Source: Apoda limacodes
Lineage: Eukaryota; Arthropoda; Insecta; Lepidoptera; Limacodidae
NCBI GenBank assembly: GCA_946406115.1
Contig: OX291542.1
Coordinates: 37,839,321-37,903,320, forward strand
DNA: 64,000 bases
Direction: 5' to 3'
Numbering within the stretch: the first letter of the stretch is position 1; each line of letters opens with the position of its first letter. The notes under the pieces are model-generated. The model worked only from the letters and a program-made list of their open reading frames with translations, was not told where the DNA came from and searched no databases. Position numbers and translations under genes: made by a program. This document shows positions 10,290 to 19,260 of the stretch, piece after piece.

Positions 10290-10499
10290 TCATATTATCA
10301 CTATACGACTGTAGCTTGATGTTAGATTTTTACGAATTAAATTAAGGTCATATCCCAAAGAAATAAAAGTAGCATATGACAGAACGCTAGTGTCTGCCCT
10401 TGAGTCTAATTTAAACTTTTCACTGCCACACTCACCGTACAGAAGAATCTCAAACCATTTTTCAGAGCAATAATCTTCGTTTGACATACTGGAAACCAT
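10290..10499 (-). pseudogene. Gypsy A protease
   Basis: A short frame with FEILLYGECGSEKFKLDSRADTSVLS. Retroviral-type aspartic proteases have D-S/T-G-A at the active site. Here it reads DSRA, so the glycine is replaced and the enzyme would be inactive. It lies between the gag zinc knuckle and RT, as expected. Confidence 0.75.
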
Positions 10500-10542
10500 C
10501 GAAATATAAAATGATTCACTTCATCGGAGACTTTGTCGTCAC

Positions 10543-11287
10543 TTAAACCGATTTCATGTAATTTTTTAACGATTTTTGAATTACACATTCTCGCAAAATG
10601 TCCGTAATTATGACACACGTAACACTTAGCATTTTGTGCCGGACACGATTCTTTATCACACTGTTAACCGCAACGTCGGCAACGTAACGTGGACGGTCCC
10701 GGCTCCTACGTCGACGCTGTCGCCCTCTGTGCGCCGCGCCGCCCGCTGGTGCCGCCACCGTCGCTAACTACCCAGCGGCCACCACGACGCCCAGCGCCGC
10801 CACCCCGTGCCAGCAAACCGTCTACCTGCAGCTCCTGGCCTGCAATAAAGCTCATGCGCCTGACAAATCTTGATAGCTTTGTCAAGTGTCAGGTCGTCCG
10901 TTCGCAGTAAACGAACTGACTACGGAATTTTGAATTCCATACACTATACGATTGCGAATTAGTTCATCTTCCAATGTAGAAAATTCACAGTTTTTGCTCC
11001 TTAATTTCAGCGCCGTACTGGATAATGGACTCACCGTTTGTTTGGTTACGCATGAAGAAATTATAACGAGTGAGAGTAATATTTGGTTTCACACCAAAAT
11101 AATCGTCGAATTTTTTCAATAACACATTGACGTCATCGCGTTTATCTTCAGCCTCGAACGAAAACGTTTCGTAGATGTCAAATCCGTCGGAGCCAATCAG
11201 ATTAATAAGCAAACTAGCTTGTACTACTCCTTGTGCACCCCAGATGCCTTTAGAAATAAAGTGAATTGCGTCTTCCATCATTTCCAC
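10543..11287 (-). pseudogene. Gypsy A gag with zinc knuckle
   Basis: The frame at 11287-10985 shows a capsid-like segment (ASLLINLIGSDGFDIYETF, DDVNVLLKKFDDYFGVKPN, RYNFFMRNQTNGESIIQYGAE) typical of gypsy gag. After a shift, 10890-10690 is a GC-rich linker (KAIKICQAHEL). At about 10600-10640 is a CCHC knuckle, CYVCHNYGHFARMC, preceded by a damaged partner (CRRCG then a stop). Known role: packages element RNA. Several stops make it non-functional. Confidence 0.8.
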
Positions 11288-11439
11288 GCGGCTGACGGGG
11301 ATCCACGGGATTACCTTCTATACAAAGCTCTGGCGGTGGTCGTGCGTATTCCATGTTTGTAGCGTATTATTAACCACTTATCAATCAATTAATTGCAATT
11401 TTATTGCAAAATTTCAGTTATAATAGATAATTAATAATT

Positions 11440-11453
11440 CACCGCTGCCACCA
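11440..11453 (-). promoter_or_regulatory. Primer binding site of Gypsy A
   Basis: Immediately after the 5' LTR end the minus strand reads TGGTGGCAGCGGTG. The leading TGG is what a tRNA 3'-CCA end would pair with. I do not assign the tRNA species. Confidence 0.55.
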
Positions 11454-11545
11454 TGTTATGTCATTAAAACACACGACTAAGACGACAACTGACTTTATTA
11501 AAAAAGCAGGTAGGTTGCAACATAATTAAAATTTACCCATAACGC
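11454..11545 (-). repeat. 5' LTR of Gypsy A, truncated
   Basis: TGTTATGTCATTAAAACACA and the following ~70 bp match the left LTR with a few differences. After TTAAAATTTACC the similarity stops, so about 150 bp of outer LTR are missing. Confidence 0.75.
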
Positions 11546-11689
11546 TAAATAGTACTTTCTTCGTATTAATTACAAATACCTAATTCATGACCGCAATAAG
11601 TACCTAAGTCTGCAGTGGAATGGAAACTTATTCACAGTCCAAATATTATTAGCCTAATCCGCGAAGTTCTTTTTATTTTCCCCAGTGAG

Positions 11690-11899
11690 TTATCGGCCAA
11701 AAACCAACAAAAAGCTATGATGGAAATGTTTAATGTTTTGGATAATTATGCAGGACAATATATAAAGAAAAATAAACACGTCCTAAAAAATAAAAATAGA
11801 CGGAGCAATTTTCCTAAAGAAGTTATAGGAAAAAAACAGTATTTTTAGTTTTCTGTCTTCCTTAAATCAAAATATTCTTGGATAATGGAAATGGAAATT
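11690..11899 (+). pseudogene. Unclassified coding repeat X, copy 2 (first part)
   Basis: Plus-strand copy of the repeat also found inverted at 5712-6013. The open frame runs to the stop at 11846-11848 and ends SNFPKEVIGKKQYF. Upstream is a pyrimidine run TTTTTATTTTCCCCAG, acceptor-like, at the same place as in copy 1. The homology stops at 11899 where a DNA transposon begins, and resumes at 13842. The peptide has many Lys/Asn and no motif I know. Confidence 0.6.
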
Positions 11900-12807
11900 A
11901 GTACAGTAAATGACGGTTTTTGGCTAGCAATTCTTTCAAGGAAGATTGATTTTGCTGAAATTTTGAAAGTTAGGTAGGGAATACCCTAGAAGCAAAATCT
12001 ACCCTATGCCAAAGTTAGCTTTTTTGCGGGGGTTGAATACCACTCCAACGGGGTGGTAATTATTAAAAAAAAAATATTCAGGAATCGATAGAAAGATGGA
12101 TTTTAAGCTAAAAATGTTATCTAGAAGATTTTCGAAAAATCAATACTTTTTCAGATATTCGTGATCAAAAATGTTAAATTTTTTCAAAAATAACCACGTT
12201 TTTTGACGATTTTTCACATATAACTCATAAACTATTGATTTAATCAAAAATTCTGTAATTATCAAAATGGTAGGTTATGAAAAATCAAAGAATTTCTTTT
12301 TTTATTTTTTAATCTAGACTCAATACAAACAAAGTTATAACTCATTGAAGGTAAGCCTTATATTTTTAACGACAAATTTACAGATTTCAACATTGAAGTA
12401 CCAAAAACGGTACGTTTTACTATGAAAGTGTTCAGAATCTTTTTTAAAGTACTTTAAAAAACCTGTGAAATGCGTTTTTTAACGTTCTCTTGCATAAAAA
12501 CTAACGGAGTTATGACGAAAATAAAGTTGGTTTATATTATTTTACGAGAAAAATCAACAATTAAACGCATTTCATTTTTACCCTAATTGGAATTAAATGT
12601 TACAAATGAACAAATGACTTTATTATCACCTTATAAATATGATCCAAAACTTTGACCGATTTTAAATGCTTTTTTTGAAAAAACATATCATCAATGAACT
12701 AGGTATTTTTGAAATATTAAAAAAAAAATGACTTTTTTCAAATTAAATTGCTAGAGTACAAAAAGTTAGCATTTTCATTCAAAAATATTTGTTATTTTGT
12801 TTTTTTG

Positions 12808-12882
12808 TGTTGTTGTTGTTGTTGGGTGTTTGTGTGTTTGTGTGTGGGTGTGTGTGTGTGTGTGTGTGTGTATGTATATTTA
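12808..12882. repeat. (TTG)n/(TG)n microsatellite
   Basis: TGTTGTTGTTGTTGTTGG followed by TGTTTGTGTGTTTGTGTGTGGG and a pure TG run. Frames predicted across it on either strand are artefacts. Confidence 0.95.
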
Positions 12883-12889
12883 TGTATTA

Positions 12890-13495
12890 TTCCGTTGTGG
12901 AGGAAAACCGCTGAGAACTTGTGTCTAAAATCGAAACCACACAGTCCAAGGTCTCTGACTGGGGACGGGTAAACTTGGTCCGATTCAACCCTACAAAGAC
13001 ACACTGCTGCCATGTCTAAGCGGGTGCACCCGGGATACCACCGATACTTTTGACTCGGTTCAACGAGGGGCTGTGAGAATTGTCGACGATTCCAAACTCA
13101 CTTGCGGTATCGAACCCTTAAGTCTGAGGAGAGACTTTGCCTCTCTGTGTGTTATCTACCGCTTGTACAATGGGTTGTGTTCCGAGGATTTGTTCGAAAT
13201 GATGCCCACGCCTACTTTCTACCATCGCACCGCTCGCCATCGGCAGGGAATTCATTCTCACACTTTAGAACCTAAATGGTCGCGTACACTGCGGTTTCAG
13301 AGAATGAGCTCCCTGCCAAGGTTTTCTCCAAGGACTACAGTATGGAGTTCAAGAAAGAAGTTATTAGATTTCTGAATGGTCGGCAACGCGCGAGTGATAC
13401 CCCTGGTGTTGCAAGCGTCCATAGGCTACGGTGACCGCTTACCATCAGGCGGACCGTAAGCTTGTATGCCACCTTAGTGGAATAAAAAAAAAATT
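12890..13495 (+). mobile_element. Jockey-like element fragment (family J), 3' end
   Basis: Starts in the RT-to-C-terminal region (WGRVNLVRFNPTKT-like, 12960-13000). It jumps by deletion to AGAPGY-like sequence and continues with AVRIVDDSKLTCGIEPLSLRRDF, LFEMMPTPTFYHRTARHRQG and HTLEPKWSRTLRFQR. A second deletion removes the FLPRTLKLWN segment. The 3' tail GGTGACCGCTTACCATCAGG...GCTTGTATGCCACCTTAGTGG ends in A(9). This is the same family as 24341-24625, 40806-41830 and 52540-55001. It is nested in the DNA transposon. Confidence 0.85.
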
Positions 13496-13841
13496 ATATA
13501 TATTTGTGGCGCTTCCCCCCCTTCACAAACTCAACGCGCGGAAAGGCCAACATCTACCTGCCGAGCCCAAAGGATATAACATTGTAATTTTTTTTACTCC
13601 CTTATTCCTGGTGAGATGTAATTTTTAAGGGATGGAAATTTGTAAATACATGTTCTGAGATAAAAAACTCAAAAAAATTAATAATTTTAGTATTCACCCC
13701 TAAAAGTCAAAAGCACACATCGGCATAGGGTAGATTTTGAAGTGGATGGTAAGTAGAGCTTAATACCAAATTTTGAAGAAAATCCATCTTTCTTGAAAGA
13801 ATTGCTCGGTTGTACCATCTTTTTACCGTCATTTACTGTAC

Positions 13842-13966
13842 TATATGACTATTTGTACATAGCTGTACATACTGACATATAGCAAAAAAATATCAGACAA
13901 AGGAATTTTCCGTCAAGACCTATCAGTGAATTTTTATATTTAGGTACAAATACCGAAATTCCGAAA
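13842..13966 (+). repeat. Unclassified repeat X, copy 2 (second part)
   Basis: Continues repeat X after the DNA transposon: TTGTACATA..., ACTGACATATAGCAAAAA, AATTTTCCGTCA, TTTAGGTACAAATACC and CCGAAATAAA all match the complement of 5712-5830 in the same order. Confidence 0.7.
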
Positions 13967-13971
13967 TAAAT

Positions 13972-15745
13972 AGTTATGAAACTTTTGTTAAACTTGATAT
14001 AAAAAATGCCTTTAATCCGTTTCCGTATCGAATGAAATTCAAAAACATACACCATCAATATATGCATATTTATGGCAATGTTACAGCTCCCCAACAAAAC
14101 TATTGTTTGGTAATGAAGTAATAAATTCTAGTATGGGTTGTCAACAGGGGGATCCACTTGAACCTGCTATTTTCAGTATGGTTATCCACCCTATTGTTTC
14201 TAAATTGAAATAAAAATTTAATCTTTGGTATTTGGATGACGGTTGTATTGCGGGTGATGTATCTTCAGTAATGGAGGACCTTACAGCAATAATACACGAG
14301 TTTTCGGAAATGGGCCTTACATTAAATCTCAACAAATGTGAAATATTTTTTAAATTTAAACACGAAAATTTGGATGTTCAAACTAAAATGAATACCATTG
14401 AGAAAATTAAATCTATAATTCCAAGCATTTATGTCATAAGTAAAGAATTATCTACTTTTCTGGGCTCTCCAGTATTTGATGATTCAATATTTTCCATACT
14501 AGAATCAAAGATAGAAGAATAGAAAAGTATTTTGGAACAATTAAAAGATCTTTAACCCCATATGGCAATTTATATTTTACGGCTTTGTTTATTCACACCA
14601 AAATTAATGTATTTGCTTCGATGCTGTCCCATTTGGAAGTTTCCTTCCATAACTATTTCCATTGATAATTTACTTCGGGATACTATTTCCAAAATTTTAA
14701 ATTTTCAGTTTGATGATCGTACATGGCAACAGGCGGTTCTTCCTGTTAAATTTGGTGGCCTTTGTATTAGAACTATAGCCAGCACTGCACTTCCAGCTTT
14801 TCTGTTCTCTACTTATAGCAAAATAACCCTCATTGGTAAAATTTTAAGCTATCATAGCTTAACTGATGAAGAGGTTTCGGGCATAGAAGAGGCCATAACA
14901 GCTTGGAAATCAGCTAATACAGGAATAGACGTTCCTTTCAACATGAGCCTTCAAAGATTATGGGATTTGCCTCAGCTTAAATCAACTCATACTACATTAT
15001 TACAAGAATCATTAAATTCAATTGATCACGCACGTCTTCTTGCAGTTTCCGAAAAAGAATCAGGTTATTGGTTATACGCTCTCCCTTCTCGAAATTTTGG
15101 AACGCTTTTAGACCCGGTGACGCTTCGTATTGCTATATGTTTACGTCTTGGGGCCAAAATTTGTGAACCACATAATTGTCCTTGTGGTCAAAGCGTGGCT
15201 CAGTTCGGACATCACGGTCTTTCATGTATAAAGAGCACAGGGCGATTATATCGTATATATCGATTATATAAACGATTTAAATCTCTTAATACAGGATCTA
15301 TTCCTGCCATCCTAGAGCCAAGTGGTATGAGCAGGACTGATGGTAAGAGATCTGATGGAGCGACCCTTGTGCCATGGAAGCTAGGAAGAACTCTTATATA
15401 CGCTACATGCGTAGATACGCTTGCCCCGTCACATATAAGTTTAACATCTACTAAGCCTGGAACTGCTGCTCAGGCACGGTCATAAAAACATCGCAAATAT
15501 CGTAATTTACTCCAGGATTATATATTTTATGCTATAGCATTTTAAACTTTAGGACCGTGGTGTTCAGACACTAAAACTTTTCTTAAAGATCTTGCTAAGA
15601 AACTGGTCCTCGCTTCTGGAGATGCCAGCGCAGGAGCTTACCTTAACCAAAGACTTAGTTTGGCTGAGTACTTGCAGCGAGGTAATGCGGCAAGCGTTTT
15701 GGGCACTATGCCACACGGCACAAATTTAGATGAGGTATATTTTTT
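13972..15745 (+). pseudogene. Reverse transcriptase with C-terminal restriction-like nuclease region (RLE-type non-LTR element)
   Basis: Starts abruptly at RT motif A (FVKLDIKNAFNPF), so it is 5'-truncated. Motif B reads GCQQGDPLEPAIFSMVIHPI (about 14135-14195) and motif C WYLDDGCIAG (about 14225-14250), with stops between. The long frame 14562-15485 carries the thumb and then CPCGQSVAQFGHHGLSC, a C-x-C-x8-H-x5-C-type zinc motif, followed by GMSRTDGKRSDGATLVPW. In R2/NeSL-like elements this is the CCHC motif plus PD-x(12-15)-D nuclease site. Here P is S, and the later D is lost by a one-codon deletion (GRTLIYATCVDT). A last frame (15545-15740) ends QRLSLAEYLQRGNAASVLGT, a conserved tail I recognise from invertebrate proteins of this architecture. 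The clade is uncertain. Confidence 0.75.
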
Positions 15746-17479
15746 ATAATTAATTTTGTTAGATTTTAGTTATTTTGTTTACTTTTATTAGTATATTTAG
15801 TTCTATTTTTAATTAGGTTTTAATTTAAATTTATATAGATTTTAATCAACTGTCTAGATTAAGTTATTTTTGTATTTTATGTACAATAAATTTATTTACA
15901 TTTTATAAACAATATTATTACCAGAAGATAAGGAAAGAAGTTGTGCACCCGTAGATACCTGAGTTCTGAGAGAACTTAAGGTAAAGTTACAATCCAAATT
16001 GACAGTCCGTTTTCACTTCACTTATTTCTTATTTATTTCTTAACACTTCCTAATTATTAATAATTACTACATTCTGATGTGTAATGCGTTATTATGTGTG
16101 ATTGTTTTTTTTATTGTTACAAATTGTATATTTATAATATACAATAAAAAATAGAACAAGATTAAGCAATAGACATGACTTTGAACGTATAAATACCTAA
16201 ATCCTATTTCTCCCTACGACCGTACGTCTTAGGCCAACCTGCTTCCCCCGAGACCTTCCGCCACGGAATGATGTCAGGTGTGTCGCCTGCAAAACCGTCC
16301 TATCTGCAGTACGCCCCCTTGTTTTCTAAACCGTGTTTTCAAACCATTGATCAAATTTCCACATCATCTCATAGGTATCACACCGGGACACAGACATAGG
16401 ACGTTCATTCTCCTCCTAAACTAATACCTTTTACTCAATCTTACTTCTCTCCTAAAAGTCTTCAGACACCTTAGACTTCTGAGACATAGGATATCTTAAT
16501 ATCAAATATCAATGTTGAAAGCAAATTTCAACTGTTACTTGTATTTTTTCTAGTCTAGCATCTGTTCGTGGCAAATATTTTCAATTCTATAACCACGCAG
16601 GAGACAATTACACGAAGTCTAATAAAAACTGGATTCCCACACTTTGACGCACGAGATCCACGGGTTCCTCCACGAGTTTTCCAGAGTGATCATTTCCCGA
16701 AGCTACAAACTCAAAAATAAAATTGAACATAGCTAGTTGCATGGACCTGTGTGGTAAAGTGTTCTTCAAATATATCCCAGTGTATAGTGGTTATCGTTCC
16801 ACTTCCGTTCAATAAATTCCTCGAGACTGTTCACTCATTATTAAAGTTATTTAATTTGATGAGCTTAAAATTAAAATCTCAATGTGTCACAGATTTCAAT
16901 GATATAATTAATCCAGGAGTTTTAACTTGGAGAGTAGATAGGTATATTATTACCCATAGATTTTATGGATCCTCCATATAACGCATTTATTTTTATAAAT
17001 ACATGTTTTTATATGAGAGTTGTATATTTCCTTTAAGTTATGTAATTTAGTTTTAACACTTTCATGTTGTGTTATGTTTTTCAGATGTTACATCTGAAAA
17101 TTTTCTTATTAAAGCTTCAATTTAGATGGCCTAGTAATCTTAATTATTTGTCTTTTCAAATAAATAATTTTAAAGTAGTACACGTCAAACAAAATAATTT
17201 AACAATTTTACATACATCCCATCACTCACACTCACATATCATTTATGTATGGTAGCTAAATTAAATCAGTTTCCCTAATTCAACTAAAATAATAAATTGG
17301 GAATCACTGCCATTGCCCGATGCTCACTCGTTCACCTGTATAAGAAGGAAGATTCCCTACTTAAGACTTTTCGGATTTATCTCAGGACCTAAGCTCCTAG
17401 ATCGTATGACCCATAAAGAATAAAGAAACGATGGAGACAAAACGCAAGAAAATTAAAGAAATCTATACCTTGTTGCATA
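15746..17479. other. AT-rich gap, nothing recognised
   Basis: Begins as the 3' UTR-like tail of the preceding element (poly-T/A-rich with AATAAATTTATTTAC near 15890). The rest, including a GC-richer patch at 16200-16330 (CTTCCCCCGAGACCTTCCGCC), shows no coding or repeat structure I can name. Open frames at 16751-16981 and 17064-17255 have no family features. Confidence 0.4.
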
Positions 17480-18240
17480 CTGGAAGAACTATCTCAACAA
17501 TCCTACAGTTACGAGAACTGGCTCATCTACAGTTGCAGTTTTTAAGCCAAAATACAGGCCAATAATCAATTTTAAAAAATAAATAAAAGTATCAACTAAT
17601 AATCTTTAGCCCCGCAAGTTAAGTTAAGTTAAGCAAAGCAATCAGTTCAAAAAAGTTCAAGTCAACAAAAAAAATATTTTTTTTGTGTTTTTATTTGATG
17701 ACTATTGTCTGATTTTCTACACTGAAAAATAACCAAAACCTCATTTTTTTAAAAAGTTTACTTTATACGATGATGAATAAAATTTGTGCAAAATTTTTTA
17801 CCATTCTTAATAAGCAAACTTTATGAGATAAAAATATTATTTCTTTCATAAATTAGGTATAAGAAATCAAAATCAGGTACACAGAACTCAGGCACTAAAT
17901 TCGTGTTGACTTGTGTAATCGTACTGTTGTATTTTCTAATAAATGAAACTAATTTAGATTACAATCCTTATAGTTTTCCACAATTTTCATAAATTCAAAA
18001 TCTTTCGACTACAATTTGCGTAACAAACTAATTACATTAGGTACTGGTTTATTACCAGCTTCCAATGGTTACTCTCAGTAAACTTCAACATGTATATAAA
18101 TAAAAAAAATGTTAATGTATCCCAGAGCTATACACAAATTTATTCTTTAAGAAGGGCGTTGCAAAAAAATATACAATGTGTAAAGGGAGTCGCAGTTAAA
18201 AAAGATTGGAAACCCGTGCAATATGTTATTAACATGCGGA
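17480..18240 (+). repeat. Interspersed repeat Y, copy 1
   Basis: Blocks ACAATCCTACAGTT, AACTGGCTCATCTA, AATACAGGCCAATAATCAATT, TTTAGCCC.GCAAGTT, then TACTGGTTTATT.CCAGC, GTATCCCA.AGCTA, AAGAAGGGCGT.GCAAAAAAAT and CAATATGTTATTAA recur in the same order, inverted, at 26290-26815. Because its end runs into the Penelope-like fragment at 18229, it may be that element's 3' non-coding region. The class is otherwise unknown. Confidence 0.65.
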
Positions 18241-18516
18241 TTGTCTAGCTGATGGATGTAATCGATGATCTTTTTTTCGTGGAGGCTTCAGTGATTTCAT
18301 ATGGTAACCGTTTATCTGCAGTACATTGTGTACGTGTTTTAGCTCACTATCAATATGTTTCTTGCCACATAGGTCATATGCCCGGTTGGTGATAAATGTA
18401 ACTAGGGATTGTAGATGCCGCGGATGATGGTGTGATGTTGCACGGAGATATCTGTCGGTATGAGTCAGCTTTCTATATACTGTGTAACTTATCTGGCCGT
18501 CACTTTTGACCTCCAT
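18229..18516 (-). pseudogene. Penelope-like element RT, C-terminal fragment
   Basis: The frame reads SYTVYRKLTHTDRYLRATSHHHP, then SLVTFITNRAYDLCGKKHID and LKHVHNVLQINGYHMK. The VYRKPTHTDRYL..SSHHHP block, followed by an NRAY.IC...EL.H...L..NGY block, is the hallmark of Penelope-like retroelements just after the RT palm. The GIY-YIG nuclease that should follow is absent, and the upstream RT is missing from 18517 on, so only about 95 codons remain. Confidence 0.8.
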
Positions 18517-18704
18517 TGGCGCAGTGGCCTGTTAGGATCTGTGACGGGCTCGATCTTTGGAGTATTTTTAAAAAAAGAAATCACTAAGTAACATTGATTT
18601 ATTATACAAAAGAAATAGAAAAATACAATAAAAATTAATAGAATTAGAAAATAACTTGTGTCCGCAACGAAGTTCAAAATCGGTCTAACTGCACACAAAA
18701 GGAA

Positions 18705-18802
18705 ACTAACTATGAAAGATATGCATTGACGTAATTACTTCTCATTTCGCATCAGCACTTTTATTTATGTATCATTACCATGAAACAGAATTTATAACAG
18801 CC
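18705..18802 (-). repeat. Short LTR-like repeat, copy 1
   Basis: About 85 bp (TGCATTGACGTAATTACTTCTCAT..GCATCAGCACTTTTATTTATGTATCATTACC..., ending AATTTATAACAG) are nearly identical to 23605-23687 in the same orientation. On the minus strand the unit begins CTGTTATAAATTCT. See the finding on possible LTRs. Confidence 0.7.
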
Positions 18803-18949
18803 CCCCCGATAAAATTGAACATTACAGTTTAAGTAATGTGAAATTTGAAAGAAAAACAAGTCTTACAAGTTGCAGTGCACTTTGAACTTCGCATTGGAAT
18901 AAAAAAAAATGAAAGTTAAAACACAGATAACATATTACTATACTAGTAG

Positions 18950-19260
18950 TTATAACTCCTTACTGGACCTTCTGCTGACTACACGTCCGGATGGATACTC
19001 CGTCTCAGTGGATGCGCCTCTTGGCTCCTCGGACCACTGTCTCGTCCGGACTCAAATGTCATGCACACAACCTGATCCTTCTGGGCCTACTAATTGGCGT
19101 CGTGTGTGGCATTATAAGTCGGCAGACTGTGATGGATTGCGAGAATTTTATGCATCGTACCCGTGGAGGCAGATCTGCTATAGCTCAGAAGATCCTGACG
19201 TCTGCACAGCCGCAGTCACTGAGACAATCCTCGCTCATTCACAAAGTTTCCATAAAAACC
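18950..19260 (+). pseudogene. Jockey-like (family J) endonuclease fragment
   Basis: The frame contains SLLDLLLTTRPDGYSVSVDA, APLGSSDHCLVRTQMSC (the SDH active-site motif of APE endonucleases), WRRVWHYKSADCDGLREFYA and YPWRQICYSSEDPDVCTAAV. Protein and DNA match 53770-54000 of the longer family J copy almost exactly. It preserves the DLLLTTRPDGY segment that the longer copy has lost. Both ends are truncated, and 3' of HSQSFHKNP the match stops. Confidence 0.85.

Larger units (their letters stand above)
7308..11545 (-). mobile_element. Ty3/Gypsy LTR retrotransposon A (degenerate)
   Basis: Minus-strand LTR element with recognisable gag, protease, RT, RNase H and integrase in the canonical Ty3/Gypsy order. 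The two ends share about 90 bp of LTR sequence (TGTTATGTCA..AAAACAC.. to TTGCAACATAATTAAAATT-type). The left (3') LTR is complete and preceded by a polypurine tract. The right (5') LTR keeps only its inner 92 bp. RT motifs (SKKDGSLRLCLDPRRLN, FIDDI) suggest a K02A2.6-like gypsy lineage. All frames contain stops or shifts, so the element is inactive. CTAAG just left of the 3' LTR may be half of a target duplication; the other half cannot be placed because the 5' LTR is truncated. Confidence 0.9.
11901..13841. mobile_element. Non-autonomous TA-flanked DNA transposon with long inverted repeats
   Basis: The left end reads TA then GTACAGTAAATGACGG; the right end reads CCGTCATTTACTGTAC then TA. The ends form imperfect inverted repeats of about 150-160 bp with shared blocks AGCAATTCTTTCAAG, AAAATCTACCCTATGCC and GGGGGTTGAATAC/GGGGTGAATAC. 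The interior is AT-rich without a transposase. It sits inside repeat X, and joining the flanks restores X, so TA was the target. This fits Tc1/mariner-type transposition, but superfamily assignment is inference. A Jockey fragment and a GT microsatellite lie inside. Confidence 0.75.

Noticed and set aside
11604..11610. CTAAG at 11604-11610 as the second half of the Gypsy A target duplication (matching CTAAG before 7308)
   Set aside because: The 5' LTR is truncated, so its outer edge is undefined. The base before CTAAG does not complete a CA terminus. The match of 5-7 bases may be chance.
12748..13013. Cys/Val-rich and His/Thr-rich open frames around 12.8-13.0 kb
   Set aside because: Both arise from the TG/TTG microsatellite and the antisense of the Jockey fragment.
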